In this document: piece by piece, positions 53,586 to 60,958 of the stretch | How the letters are laid out: every line of letters begins with the position of its first letter | Numbering within the stretch: position 1 is the stretch's first letter | Source: SZUA-584 sp964441275 | GTDB lineage: Bacteria; Bacillota; Clostridia; Christensenellales; SZUA-584 | Reading direction: 5' to 3' | Assembly: GCA_964441275.1 (NCBI GenBank) | Contig: CAYTUG010000010.1 | Location: forward strand, 10,418 to 74,417 | DNA: 64,000 nucleotides | Translations under genes and position numbers: made by a program | The notes under the pieces: generated by a model | What the model was told of the DNA's origin: nothing | What the model saw: the letters and a program-made list of their open reading frames with translations, nothing else | The model's database searches: none

Positions 53586-54202
53586 ATGCGGCGGACAGCA
53601 TTAAAAGCTATTTTGACAACCTTGAGCAAGCACAAAAAGCTTCGATTATAGCGCAGTTTGAACAGGCCTACGCAGAGCTGCAAAAAAAGTATGAAAACGT
53701 GCCGGCGCAATATCAGTATCTCAAAAATGAAGCGTATGTAAATAACGCGCTAATCGAAAAGGCCCGCCGTGAAAACATGGCAAACATGGGGTTAGGCGGT
53801 ACCGGAGGAGCTTCTCAAACTTTGGAGCAACGTAACACGGGGCGGCTTTTAAGAGAGATTGGAGACATTTCAAGACAGCAACAGGATTACAGCGATAACG
53901 TTAACATGGCTTTGTACAATCTGAAAACAAAGCACAAAGCCGACTTAACGGAAGTAGAATCTAAAACGGCGTCCGAGCGTATAGCCGCTTTAACCGAACA
54001 GGCGCGTTTTGAAGCGCAATTCGAGCAAGCGCGGCAAAAAAACTTGTTTGACCAGGCTTACAGCCTTTACAAGAAAAAACTAATAACCGCAGCGCAATTT
54101 ACAGAGATGACAGGCATAGCTTTGAAAAAGAGCGGTTCAAAAAAGAATAAAAACCCCGTGCAAAAGAGCACGCCGTATATTGATAATTATTATATGGTTT
54201 AG
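53582..54202 (+). CDS. Phage-like internal/ejection-type protein
   Basis: The 206-residue protein starts at GTG 53582, overlapping the holin stop. It is helical and Gln/Ala/Glu-rich, with YLKNEAYVNNALIEKARREN and NMGLGGTGGASQTLEQRNTG in the first half. This Gly-rich turn flanked by helices is a pattern I associate with internal virion proteins of Firmicutes short-tailed prophages. A basic C-terminus (KKSGSKKNKNP) ends the protein. If the assignment is right, it belongs functionally with the virion cluster at 5.8-13.3 kb. Its coupling to a holin is unusual. Confidence 0.5.
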   Translation: MNAADSIKSYFDNLEQAQKASIIAQFEQAYAELQKKYENVPAQYQYLKNEAYVNNALIEKARRENMANMGLGGTGGASQTLEQRNTGRLLREIGDISRQQQDYSDNVNMALYNLKTKHKADLTEVESKTASERIAALTEQARFEAQFEQARQKNLFDQAYSLYKKKLITAAQFTEMTGIALKKSGSKKNKNPVQKSTPYIDNYYMV

Positions 54203-54546
54203 TGTAACAGGGGCGAGATGAACCGCCCCGTTAACAAAAACGGTGTGAAAAAGCAGCATTAACACCGCCGACGTTTTACAAGCGGCTAAACCTTGTAATA
54301 GTCCAATGTTAGAACCTGCGGAATGCGGCAGCAAATCTAACATCTTGCAAGCCAGCTTTTTGGGTTTTCCGAATCAGCAAAAGTAAAACAAAAATTAGCG
54401 CTTATATATCAAGTATATTATGCGGTTATCGAATCTAATAATTTAATAACACAATCAAAGGGTTAATTGGAGCCGCTAATATGCTTAGCAAACAAAAACT
54501 GATTACAAAAAATCGCAGAGTAATTTAGTGCGAGCCGCCTAAACAG
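54203..54546. other. Intergenic region with several hairpins, no gene
   Basis: Two hairpins stand out: 54210-54229 (GGGGCG with CGCCCC) and the two-tier stem at 54306-54343 listed separately. A GGTGT/ACACC pair lies between. The rest, 54360-54546, is AT-rich with nothing recognised. Confidence 0.5.
54306..54343 (+). other. Two-tier hairpin, candidate structured RNA or terminator
   Basis: ATGTTAGA (54306-54313) pairs with TCTAACAT (54336-54343), and inside it CTGC (54316-54319) pairs with GCAG (54328-54331). A T-rich stretch follows (CTTTTTGGGTTTT). It may end the holin operon or be a small RNA. Confidence 0.45.
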
Positions 54547-54951
54547 CTATTTTTTTTGGTCGGCGTTTGCTTGCTTATCGTCTTTCATTGCCTGGGCGAG
54601 CTTAATGGCAAGCCGAAGTTCTTCACCGCTTACGTTGCGCTCTGCAAGCTCTTCCAACATTTCTAACGTAATTCCGCGGCTTGACAGCGCGGGCGATAGA
54701 GTGGGCTGATTCAGGGTTTTATAACGGTGCTGCTGCGCAATTCCAAGAAGGTAATCGGCTGAGCATACCAAAGCGTCGCAAAGCTTTTCAAGAACCTCTA
54801 TTGACGGGCGCTTGCGCCCACTCTCTATCTCCGCAAGAAAAGCCTGGGTGATACCAATGCGCGCGGAAAGCTGAGACTGCGTTAAACCGAGCTGCTGCCG
54901 CTGATGCTTTAATTTTTTGGGGAGGCTGTCCAAATTAGTTACTTCCTTCAT
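54547..54951 (-). CDS. XRE-family repressor (CI-like) of the phage switch
   Basis: Start ATG 54951 (134 residues) has no clear ribosome binding site; the TTG at 54933 has AAGGAAG upstream and could be the true start. The helix-turn-helix covers about 10-65: KLKHQRQQLGLTQSQLSARI then AFLAEIESGRKRPSIEVLEKL. The C-terminal part (about 75-130) is helical and acidic with EMLEELAERNVSGEEL, not a peptidase domain, so it is not a LexA-type cleavable repressor. It is divergently arranged with a Cro-like gene, with two matching operators and a perfect TATAAT between them. Confidence 0.82.
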   Translation of the reverse strand: MKEVTNLDSLPKKLKHQRQQLGLTQSQLSARIGITQAFLAEIESGRKRPSIEVLEKLCDALVCSADYLLGIAQQHRYKTLNQPTLSPALSSRGITLEMLEELAERNVSGEELRLAIKLAQAMKDDKQANADQKK

Positions 54952-54976
54952 ATAATAATTTAAGGCACACAAATGG

Positions 54977-55050
54977 ATTATAGCCATAAGCGATAGATTT
55001 GTAAAGTATAGCTTTAAGCTATTGACAACTTGTTTGATTTTGGATAGGGT
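54977..55050. promoter_or_regulatory. Divergent promoters with two matching operators (phage-type switch)
   Basis: Leftward promoter (minus strand): TTTACA (plus 55000-55005), a 17-bp spacer, TATAAT (54977-54982). Rightward promoter: TTGACA (55022-55027), a 17-bp spacer, TAGGGT (55045-55050). Two sites of the form TATAGCnnTAAGCnAT lie at 54979-54994 and 55007-55022; the second holds the perfect inverted repeat ATAGCT-TTA-AGCTAT. The first covers the leftward -10, the second abuts the rightward -35. Confidence 0.82.
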
Positions 55051-55074
55051 GAAAGAGAATACGGAGGTGAGATC

Positions 55075-55311
55075 ATGAGAGTGGCGTTGGCTTTGATACG
55101 TGAGGGCGCGAATATTTCGCAGGTGCAAATTTCTAAAAGAGCAGGAATATCTCAGGGCTATTATTCAGACATTGAATGCGGCGTCAGACGCCCTTCGCCC
55201 GATGTTGCGGTGCGCATTGCGCGGGCGCTCGACATCCCCGAATGTGAAATATTCAGCATATTTTACAATGAGAATCAAAGCAGAAAAGGACATGCAACAC
55301 GGTTATCATAA
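55075..55311 (+). CDS. XRE-family Cro-like regulator
   Basis: ATG 55075 behind GGAGGTG gives 78 residues, almost all helix-turn-helix: QVQISKRAGISQGYYSDIECGVRRP and VAVRIARALDIPECEIF (in part). Small single-domain regulators opposite a larger XRE repressor are typical of temperate phage switches. It probably competes for the two operators upstream. An overlapping reading frame in another phase was ignored. Confidence 0.8.
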   Translation: MRVALALIREGANISQVQISKRAGISQGYYSDIECGVRRPSPDVAVRIARALDIPECEIFSIFYNENQSRKGHATRLS

Positions 55312-55446
55312 TTTATCACTTTAAAAGAGTATCATGACTTTGTGACATATCGCAGCGTAAAGTTGCGCATTTGGGTTTCTGATGGGCAATTTTCTCCTGT
55401 TTTCAAATGCGGTTAGACGCCGTAATATTAGTTGCGAGGTTAATCT

Positions 55447-55917
55447 ATGAGAGAAATAGAAATATTTTTAAAGGATTATTGGTATGCTACACGCAGCATA
55501 GGCAGGTTGATGCTTGATTTATCGGCCGCGCGGCACGCTTATGAACAAAGCCGCCAATATATACCGTCTACAGGCGGGCTGATAAAAACAAATAGATCGC
55601 GCTATGCGCATGACAGCGCGGTTGAGAAGGCGGTAATACTTGCGGTGGATCAATTCCGTGCTGAAGTTGAAAGCATTGAGCGCAGGCTAAACTACGAAAG
55701 GCGCACCATTGAAATTATTGAACAGACGGTTGCCAACGCGGGACTGTCCGCACCTGAAGCCGCATACATAAGATTGCGTTACTTCGAGGGAAAAAGTGTA
55801 GAAGCTTCTGCGCAGCGTTTGTTTTGCTCGGTAGCAACAGCCGGAAGAATAAGAGTTTGCGCGCTTGATAAAATAGAGAATGCGGTGGGGAAGGAGAATA
55901 TTGCAAAAGCGCTGTGA
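55447..55917 (+). CDS. Phage late-gene regulator-like protein (sigma-70 region 4-like end)
   Basis: The 156-residue protein starts at ATG 55447 behind GCGAGG. The first half is helical and charged (SAVEKAVILAVDQF; VESIERRLNYERRTIEIIEQ). The second half (about 110-150) has APEAAYIRLRYFEGKSVEASAQRL and a helix SVATAGRIRVCALDKIENAV, which looks like a sigma region 4/ArpU/RinA-type helix-turn-helix. Such proteins switch on late phage genes, including packaging and structural genes. Its target could be the virion operon at 5.8 kb, which is inference. Confidence 0.65.
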   Translation: MREIEIFLKDYWYATRSIGRLMLDLSAARHAYEQSRQYIPSTGGLIKTNRSRYAHDSAVEKAVILAVDQFRAEVESIERRLNYERRTIEIIEQTVANAGLSAPEAAYIRLRYFEGKSVEASAQRLFCSVATAGRIRVCALDKIENAVGKENIAKAL

Positions 55918-56185
55918 AACAATAAATTAAACGGAATGAGTCAGAAAGGCGGGACGAAAGTTGATACATTAAGTTGACAAATATGTTTTTGCAAAAGGTT
56001 TAGAACATGCAAAACCCAATACCAGGTTACGCCCAAGATGCCTTAATACCGGTTGCCGAGAAGATATTTTTCCGGAATTATTATTCAATTATATTTGATT
56101 TTTGGCAATGTGAAACCAAGTAACAAAACTACATAACAATAAGCGAAGCATATGAATATATATAATCACAGGGGGGTGAAGACTT
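55918..56185. other. Intergenic region, no supported gene
   Basis: AT-rich sequence with a TTGACA at 55974-55979 but no clear -10. A 38-residue frame at 56007-56123 lacks a ribosome binding site. No repeats were recognised. Confidence 0.5.
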
Positions 56186-56311
56186 ATGTGTGGCGGATAC
56201 TCCTGCGGTCGCAGCCAAATGCGAAGCAGTTACCGCAGCCGTAGTTGCTTATGCAACTGTTTGTGCGGTTGCTTGGGCTGCTGCTTTTGCCGTGGCAGGC
56301 GTTGTTGGTAG
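56186..56311 (+). CDS. Cys-rich micropeptide, unknown function
   Basis: A 41-residue frame starts at ATG 56186 with GGGGGGTGAAG 5-6 bp upstream. It begins MCGGYSCGRSQMRSSYRSRS and continues with CLCNCLCGCLGCC and CRGRRCW. It has 11 Cys in 41 residues, and Arg/Ser in the first half. It has no signal peptide. It could bind metal, act as a thiol-rich spore protein, or be a secreted or post-translationally modified peptide. I do not recognise it. A hairpin and terminator follow at 56340 and 56452. Confidence 0.6.
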   Translation: MCGGYSCGRSQMRSSYRSRSCLCNCLCGCLGCCFCRGRRCW

Positions 56312-56339
56312 AATATAATTCAGACGGCTCGCCACTACA

Positions 56340-56368
56340 GGCGGGCCATACATGCAGCATGGGCCGCC
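56340..56368. other. GC-rich hairpin downstream of the Cys-rich peptide gene
   Basis: GGCGG (56340-56344) pairs with CCGCC (56364-56368), and CCAT with ATGG inside, separated by a G-G mismatch, around a 9-base loop. No U-run follows, so its role is unclear. Confidence 0.5.
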
Positions 56369-56451
56369 CTCCTTATTCTGCGATATATTTTGACATTATC
56401 CGTCATGCGGATTTGCCTCGTTGCTGTGAACAAGACGAATATTTTCAGGAA

Positions 56452-56498
56452 GCCCCAAATCGTTGTTCCTATTCTTAATTTTGGGCGCTCTTTTTTTT
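56452..56498 (+). terminator. Probable terminator of the Cys-rich peptide gene
   Basis: GCCCCAAA (56452-56459) pairs with TTTTGGGC (56479-56486) with one bulge. A run of eight Ts (56491-56498) follows 5 bases later. Confidence 0.5.
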
Positions 56499-56626
56499 GT
56501 TTTTTTCTGTTTCATAAGATGCTCCTTTTTGTTTTTAGTATGCGCAATAAGGCGTTTAGATAATCATAAAACGAAATAAATCAGAGCGCATGCATAGCAA
56601 TGCCAATCTTAGTATTTAGTTGCGCA

Positions 56627-57160
56627 TCAAAGCTGTTTTGCGTTTTCGGTTATCTGCGCAATTTCATTTCTGCCCGCAAGTTTATTTATGGCTAACGCAA
56701 TAAAGACAATGCCAAATAGGCTTACGGCAAGGCGGGTCAGTGTAAACAATGCGCCCATAGACGCAAATTCGAAAAGAAGCATAGGAATTTTTGTCGTCGA
56801 CCATGCGCCTATAAATAATAGTATGTTAATAAAACTTGAGCCTTTCTTCATAAAAATTGCGGCTACCGGGAACGCGGCATAAAGCGGGCCCGCTGCGGCG
56901 GAACCGAGCAAAACGGCAAGAGCGCCTCCGCGGACTCCGGAACCTTTGCCTAAAAAACGTACCATTGTTTCGCGAGGCACCCAAACGTCAAGCAATCCCA
57001 AAAGCACGAATATAGGCGGCACCACAAGCAACATTTCTTTGATTCCCGTAAGCGATTTTTCAAACGCAACGCCACCCTTATCGGGCATAAAAATAAGCAA
57101 AGCTATAAGAACAACAAGGGTAACCAAAGAGAAAGAATATCGTTTAAGCAATTTTTTCAT
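56627..57160 (-). CDS. YraQ/DUF318-type permease, second half
   Basis: The 177-residue protein has five to six membrane helices, including LLVVPPIFVLLGLLDVWVPR, ALAVLLGSAAAGPLYAAFPVAAIFMKKG and NILLFIGAWSTTKIPMLLFE (in part). It resembles one half of the YraQ/ArsP permease family, which export organoarsenicals or other small organics. The first half is the next gene, ending 2 bp before this one begins. Together they make about 340 residues, the size of an undivided YraQ. The substrate is unknown; PadR regulation suggests a small aromatic or drug-like inducer. Confidence 0.7.
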   Translation of the reverse strand: MKKLLKRYSFSLVTLVVLIALLIFMPDKGGVAFEKSLTGIKEMLLVVPPIFVLLGLLDVWVPRETMVRFLGKGSGVRGGALAVLLGSAAAGPLYAAFPVAAIFMKKGSSFINILLFIGAWSTTKIPMLLFEFASMGALFTLTRLAVSLFGIVFIALAINKLAGRNEIAQITENAKQL

Positions 57161-57162
57161 AA

Positions 57163-57651
57163 TTATCCTCCCATAACAATTCCGATGGCAAGCGCAGCGA
57201 CAAAAGCAAAAATGAAAGATAAACCGTTACGCAGCAAAGCGGTTTTTTTACGTAAATATTTGATTTCCACCGGCAGGGTAACCACCCCAACCATCATAAG
57301 CGACGATACGAACGCGCCAACTTGCATGTAGCCGGCGCCGCCTGACAACAATAGAGCAGCGGTAGGGAATGCCACAAAGCCGGGTATCAGGGTGATTGCG
57401 CCGACAACCGAGGCGATAGCGACGCCGAGCCAGCCGGATTCTTTGCCCACGATAAGGCTCATAGTGGCGGCGTTTACGAATGTTAACAAAATACCCAAAA
57501 GTATCATTATGCCTATAATTTGGGGCAGTATGTTTTCAAACGCCTTCCAAGCTTTAATAAAAGCTTTTTTTGTTTTCTCTTTGTTTTTGATAAGCGATAC
57601 AACTGAAAGCGCGACCGCAAGCGTATAGAATATGATGGTATCCAATCCCAT
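57163..57651 (-). CDS. YraQ/DUF318-type permease, first half
   Basis: The 162-residue protein starts at ATG 57651 and ends 2 bp before the next gene. It has four to five membrane helices: AFENILPQIIGIMILLGILL, GWLGVAIASVVGAITLIPGFVAFPTAALLLSGGAG (in part), FVSSLMMVGVVTLPVEIKYL. This matches the N-terminal half of YraQ-type permeases, in which both halves share a related repeat. Both intact starts and stops indicate a true two-gene version. It lies 18 bp after the PadR gene. Confidence 0.7.
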   Translation of the reverse strand: MGLDTIIFYTLAVALSVVSLIKNKEKTKKAFIKAWKAFENILPQIIGIMILLGILLTFVNAATMSLIVGKESGWLGVAIASVVGAITLIPGFVAFPTAALLLSGGAGYMQVGAFVSSLMMVGVVTLPVEIKYLRKKTALLRNGLSFIFAFVAALAIGIVMGG

Positions 57652-57669
57652 AATTTTGCCTCCAACCTT

Positions 57670-58023
57670 TTATATATTTGTTTTGTCGTGAGCGTTGAGC
57701 AGTTTGGTTATCCGTTCCCGCCTGGCTTTTAGTATAGATATCCATTGCTCAAGCGCTACTTTGCCTTGTTGTGTTATACGGTAAACCCGGCGCTTAGGAC
57801 CGTGGGCGCTTTGTTCCCAGACAGAGTTTACCCAGCCAAAATGCTCCATTCCGCGCAGCGTCCGGTATAAGGTACTTATGTGCAGTTCATCGCTTTTAAA
57901 ACCAAACGCTACAAGCTGATCGGCAAGCGCATAACCGTGCGCATCGCCCTTTTGGAGCAGCTCTAACAAACACACTTCCATAAAACGGCGCATCTGCCCG
58001 CCGCACTGTTTTTCATTAATCAT
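57670..58023 (-). CDS. PadR family transcriptional regulator
   Basis: ATG 58023 gives 117 residues; an upstream in-frame ATG at 58062 would include the operator. The winged helix has MEVCLLELLQKGDAHGYALADQL, ISTLYRTLRGMEHFGWV and PKRRVYRITQQGKVALEQW (wing). PadR proteins repress genes for detoxification and transport until a phenolic or drug ligand binds. It is the first gene of the operon with both permease halves, and an inverted repeat follows its promoter, so it should regulate itself. Confidence 0.92.
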   Translation of the reverse strand: MINEKQCGGQMRRFMEVCLLELLQKGDAHGYALADQLVAFGFKSDELHISTLYRTLRGMEHFGWVNSVWEQSAHGPKRRVYRITQQGKVALEQWISILKARRERITKLLNAHDKTNI

Positions 58024-58045
58024 GCTACACCTACATTCACACAGA

Positions 58046-58105
58046 CTATATACATAGCGCATATAGCGTCATCAACAATATATTAAAAAAGATTGTGTTT
58101 GTCAA
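58046..58105 (-). promoter_or_regulatory. Promoter and operator of the PadR-permease operon
   Basis: On the minus strand TTGACA (plus 58100-58105), a 17-bp spacer and TATATT (58077-58082). CTATAT-N9-ATATAG (58046-58066), a perfect inverted repeat, lies over the first transcribed bases, as expected for a PadR-type site. Confidence 0.72.
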
Positions 58106-58136
58106 TAGTTTTTTTAATCGGCTTATAAGTTGTCAA

Positions 58137-58690
58137 ATGATAAGTTCACCGGACTATTTATACACGATATCACTTACAGAGCTGTATGATATAGCATATA
58201 AACCCAAGATGAAGATTGTCGATAATCTTATTTGCTTGGGAGTGTATCTGTTTGCGGGAGCACCAGAGGCGGGTAAATACTTTTATGGCTCAACTCGGGT
58301 ACCATGTAAGCAGAGATGTTCCCCTGTGGGAGCATACGGTTTATAAAGGTACAGTATCTTGCTTTGGAGGGCGATTACGGAAGGCTACAAAAGCGTTTAC
58401 CCCGTATATTTAGTATGGATGGTATTGACAACTTTCACTTTGCTACTCATGCCAAAAACCTGCGGGAAGGTCTGGACGGACAGTTAAAAAAGTTTATGCG
58501 GGAGCATCCCGATACCAAACTGATTATCATTGGTACCCTTCAAAGAATTCGTTAGGTGGGCGGCGAGAAATATAGTTACGCCAGCGATTATGAAATCGTA
58601 ACACGACTCAAGCAAACTGCAGATCAGTATAACATATGCATCCTGATAGTCCATCATACACGGAAGCAAGACATTTCTCGAGATAGATAA
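58137..58690 (+). pseudogene. Decayed RepA-like AAA ATPase (AAA_25 type)
   Basis: Translating in several frames yields pieces of one protein in order: LYDIAYKPKMKIVDNLI, LFAGAPEAGK (degenerate Walker A), a second-frame WEHTVYKGT, then YLALEGDYGRLQKRLPRIF, FATHAKNLREGLDGQLKKF, and DTKLIIIGTLQ (Walker B position). A stop TAG at 58553 is followed by YSYASDYEIVTRLKQTADQ and ILIVHHTRKQ. At least two frameshifts and one stop break the gene. Intact relatives are found on plasmids, prophages and integrative elements of Firmicutes. It shows that mobile DNA was once inserted here. Confidence 0.82.
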
Positions 58691-58706
58691 ACTGGGCCGG
58701 AAAAAG

Positions 58707-59036
58707 ATGTTCGGAAGAGTAGAATTAATCGAGCAGAATTACAAGGAGATGATATCCTTTGCAAAGGAAGGAATTCTTCCCCGGAATAAGATAACCGATT
58801 TGATACGGCAGTTACGCGAAAGTTCATCGGGGTTATTTAGTTCGCAGAGCAGCTGGGAACAGCTTTACGAACAGACTATTGACTTTCATCAGACAATGAA
58901 GTTAGCACCGCAACACATAAAGGAAGTCTTTGCTGGGATATTCTTAAAGGATAGTGAAGAACGCGCAGCGCGGACGATGATCTTTGACGATTTTTATTGG
59001 AATTGCAAATTAAGCAGTATACAAAAGCGGGTGTAA
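58707..59036 (+). CDS. Small helical protein next to the AAA remnant, probably also a remnant
   Basis: A 109-residue frame starts at ATG 58707, 16 bp after the AAA remnant, with a poor ribosome binding site. It is charged and helical (VELIEQNYKEMISFAKEG; ITDLIRQLRESSSGLF; ERAARTMIFDDFYW). I do not recognise it. In the following 100 bases another frame encodes MSAKKRMVYIFGEVIQSLAS, suggesting further decayed mobile-element genes. Confidence 0.35.
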   Translation: MFGRVELIEQNYKEMISFAKEGILPRNKITDLIRQLRESSSGLFSSQSSWEQLYEQTIDFHQTMKLAPQHIKEVFAGIFLKDSEERAARTMIFDDFYWNCKLSSIQKRV

Positions 59037-59250
59037 TGTCCGCAAAAAAGCGTATGGTCTATATTTTTGGTGAAGTGATACAGTCTTTGGCGAGTACGTT
59101 GATTTCGTATAGACTGGCGTATTATGACAGTAAGGAAGGGCGGCAAGAGTTCGCGGGATGGAAAGAAAAGAGATAGTAAGTCAGGCAATAGGGGAGACTG
59201 ATAAACTTGAGTAGCATAAGCGGGTGCGCCGGTTTTCGGCTCGCATAGTT

Positions 59251-59276
59251 AAGGCTTTAGCCCGGTCGCCTTTTTT
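59251..59276 (+). terminator. Small hairpin with U-run
   Basis: AAGGC (59251-59255) and GCCTT (59268-59272) with a 12-base loop, followed by TTTTG. It lies between the decayed region and the convergent antiporter gene. Confidence 0.4.
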
Positions 59277-59291
59277 GTCTGCTGATTATTT

Positions 59292-60710
59292 TTAAACGAT
59301 AAGCGAGGCTACAACAAAAAGTATTGCAGAGCCGCCGATGCCAACAAGGCTAATGGGCAGCTGCGATTTAATATGTTCCATCAAAGGTATTTTTGATATT
59401 GTTGCGGACAGGATAGCGGTTTCCCCTAACGGGGAAGCGTTATCGCCAAGAGATCCCCCCGCCAAAACGGCGCCGACGACTAAAGGTATGTTCAACCCCG
59501 TACCTACCGCTAAGGGGATTGCGATGGGCATAAGCAGCGCCCATGTTCCCCAAGCCGTGCCCATAAAGTATGACGCCGCACAGCCAATGAGATATAAAGC
59601 GGCAGGCAGGAGGAAAGCGGGCACTTTGTTAGCTACCATATTTCGGACAAAATCCGCAAACCCCAAATCTTTAACTATGGCGGAAAGCCCCCAGCTTAGA
59701 ACCAACACAATTATTGGCGTTATCATTTCGTTTCCGCCCGATAAAAAATGGCTTTCCAGCTCGCGCATAGGGATTTTTCTAAACAGATAGAAAACAGTGG
59801 TCAAAACAACCGTAATAACTGCCGATACAAGTATAGACTTTTCAAAATCCGCATTCATCATTGCATTAAAAACCCCGGGCTGTTTTGTGTTCCCGGTATA
59901 CCAAAACAAAAAGAACGTTGACGCCACCAACAAAACAAGGGGTACAATTAAGTTTAAAGCGCGCGGGGGCGCCTTTTGTTCAAATTCGCATTGATGGTGC
60001 GCCTCATGCGCATTGTGCGCGCTTTCCTTCGTTTTGCCGCCGCTATGTACAATCTTGGTGAAACCGAAGTTAAATGTGATTAATGCCAAGCTTATAAGCA
60101 ACATTATTATCGCGTAAAAGTTAAAAGGAATGCTTTTTACAAAAATACTGTATGCGGGTTCCGTTACGCCCGCTTCGCTTATTGAAGAGGCAATGATGCT
60201 GACTATATAGCCAACGTATGTTGTTCCGAAAGGTATCAGAATTATTAAAAGGCATGAAGTAACGTTTATAACGAACGCTAATTTGTATTTGTTGCCTTTT
60301 ACTTTGTCAATCAGCGCGTTCCCGACAGTCCCGGCAGAGATTGCATGAAAACAGCAATCAATAAAGGTGAATATTGAGACTGCCCATACAGTAAACAATG
60401 CGCCCCTTTCGGTTTTAACATATCTATTTGCTAAATTTGCAAAGCCTTTTATGCCGCCCGATAGTTTCATTATTTCCGCCAAACCGCCATAGACAAACAA
60501 AAACATTATAATGTACAGGCTTTCTTCGGATGTTGAGGCTTTTACCAAACGGTCAACGGCGGCAATAGAGCCGTCTAAAACATTGCCGTTGCAAAGAAGG
60601 ATTCCGCCCGCCAATATTCCAATTATTAATGCCGGAATTATTCTTTTTGTTATTGCCGCAAAAAGTATCACCAACAAAGGTATCAATACCGAAATAACGC
60701 CAAACTGCAA
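59292..60710 (-). CDS. Na+/H+ antiporter, NhaC family
   Basis: TTG 60710 behind AGGGGG gives 472 residues; the ATG at 60758 lacks a ribosome binding site. About twelve membrane helices are seen, with FTFIDCCFHAISAGTVGNALIDK and the GTAWGTWALLMPIAIPLA and GGSLGDNASPLGETAILSA repeats (each read in part) typical of NhaC-type antiporters. A His-rich cytoplasmic loop (HNAHEAHHQCEFE) near residue 240 is unusual and may sense metal or pH. It exchanges Na+ for H+ across the plasma membrane; malate-lactate antiporters of the same family are an alternative. Confidence 0.88.
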   Translation of the reverse strand: MQFGVISVLIPLLVILFAAITKRIIPALIIGILAGGILLCNGNVLDGSIAAVDRLVKASTSEESLYIIMFLFVYGGLAEIMKLSGGIKGFANLANRYVKTERGALFTVWAVSIFTFIDCCFHAISAGTVGNALIDKVKGNKYKLAFVINVTSCLLIILIPFGTTYVGYIVSIIASSISEAGVTEPAYSIFVKSIPFNFYAIIMLLISLALITFNFGFTKIVHSGGKTKESAHNAHEAHHQCEFEQKAPPRALNLIVPLVLLVASTFFLFWYTGNTKQPGVFNAMMNADFEKSILVSAVITVVLTTVFYLFRKIPMRELESHFLSGGNEMITPIIVLVLSWGLSAIVKDLGFADFVRNMVANKVPAFLLPAALYLIGCAASYFMGTAWGTWALLMPIAIPLAVGTGLNIPLVVGAVLAGGSLGDNASPLGETAILSATISKIPLMEHIKSQLPISLVGIGGSAILFVVASLIV

Positions 60711-60958
60711 AAAGCCACCCCCTAAATAGTCTCTTTCGTTTTTATGAAGGATATACATTGCCTTATAATAAATGAAATTTATCTGGTGACAGTATTATAG
60801 ATTGAATATCCAAGGAAACACAAGAGCAATTTAATTTTCCGCCAAAGCATATGATACGATGTAAAATGCAGGGAACGCCGGTAGCGGTTTTGCGTTTATC
60901 TGCGGAGCGTTAACCTAATATTTGATATTGCATATACTGTTTTTAAGGGGGGGATAAA

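Noticed and set aside
56007..56123. A 38-residue reading frame upstream of the Cys-rich peptide gene.
   Set aside because: It has no ribosome binding site and no recognisable composition or family.
56245..56478. A 77-residue frame overlapping the Cys-rich peptide.
   Set aside because: It has no ribosome binding site and runs through two hairpins; the overlapping 41-residue frame has a strong site.
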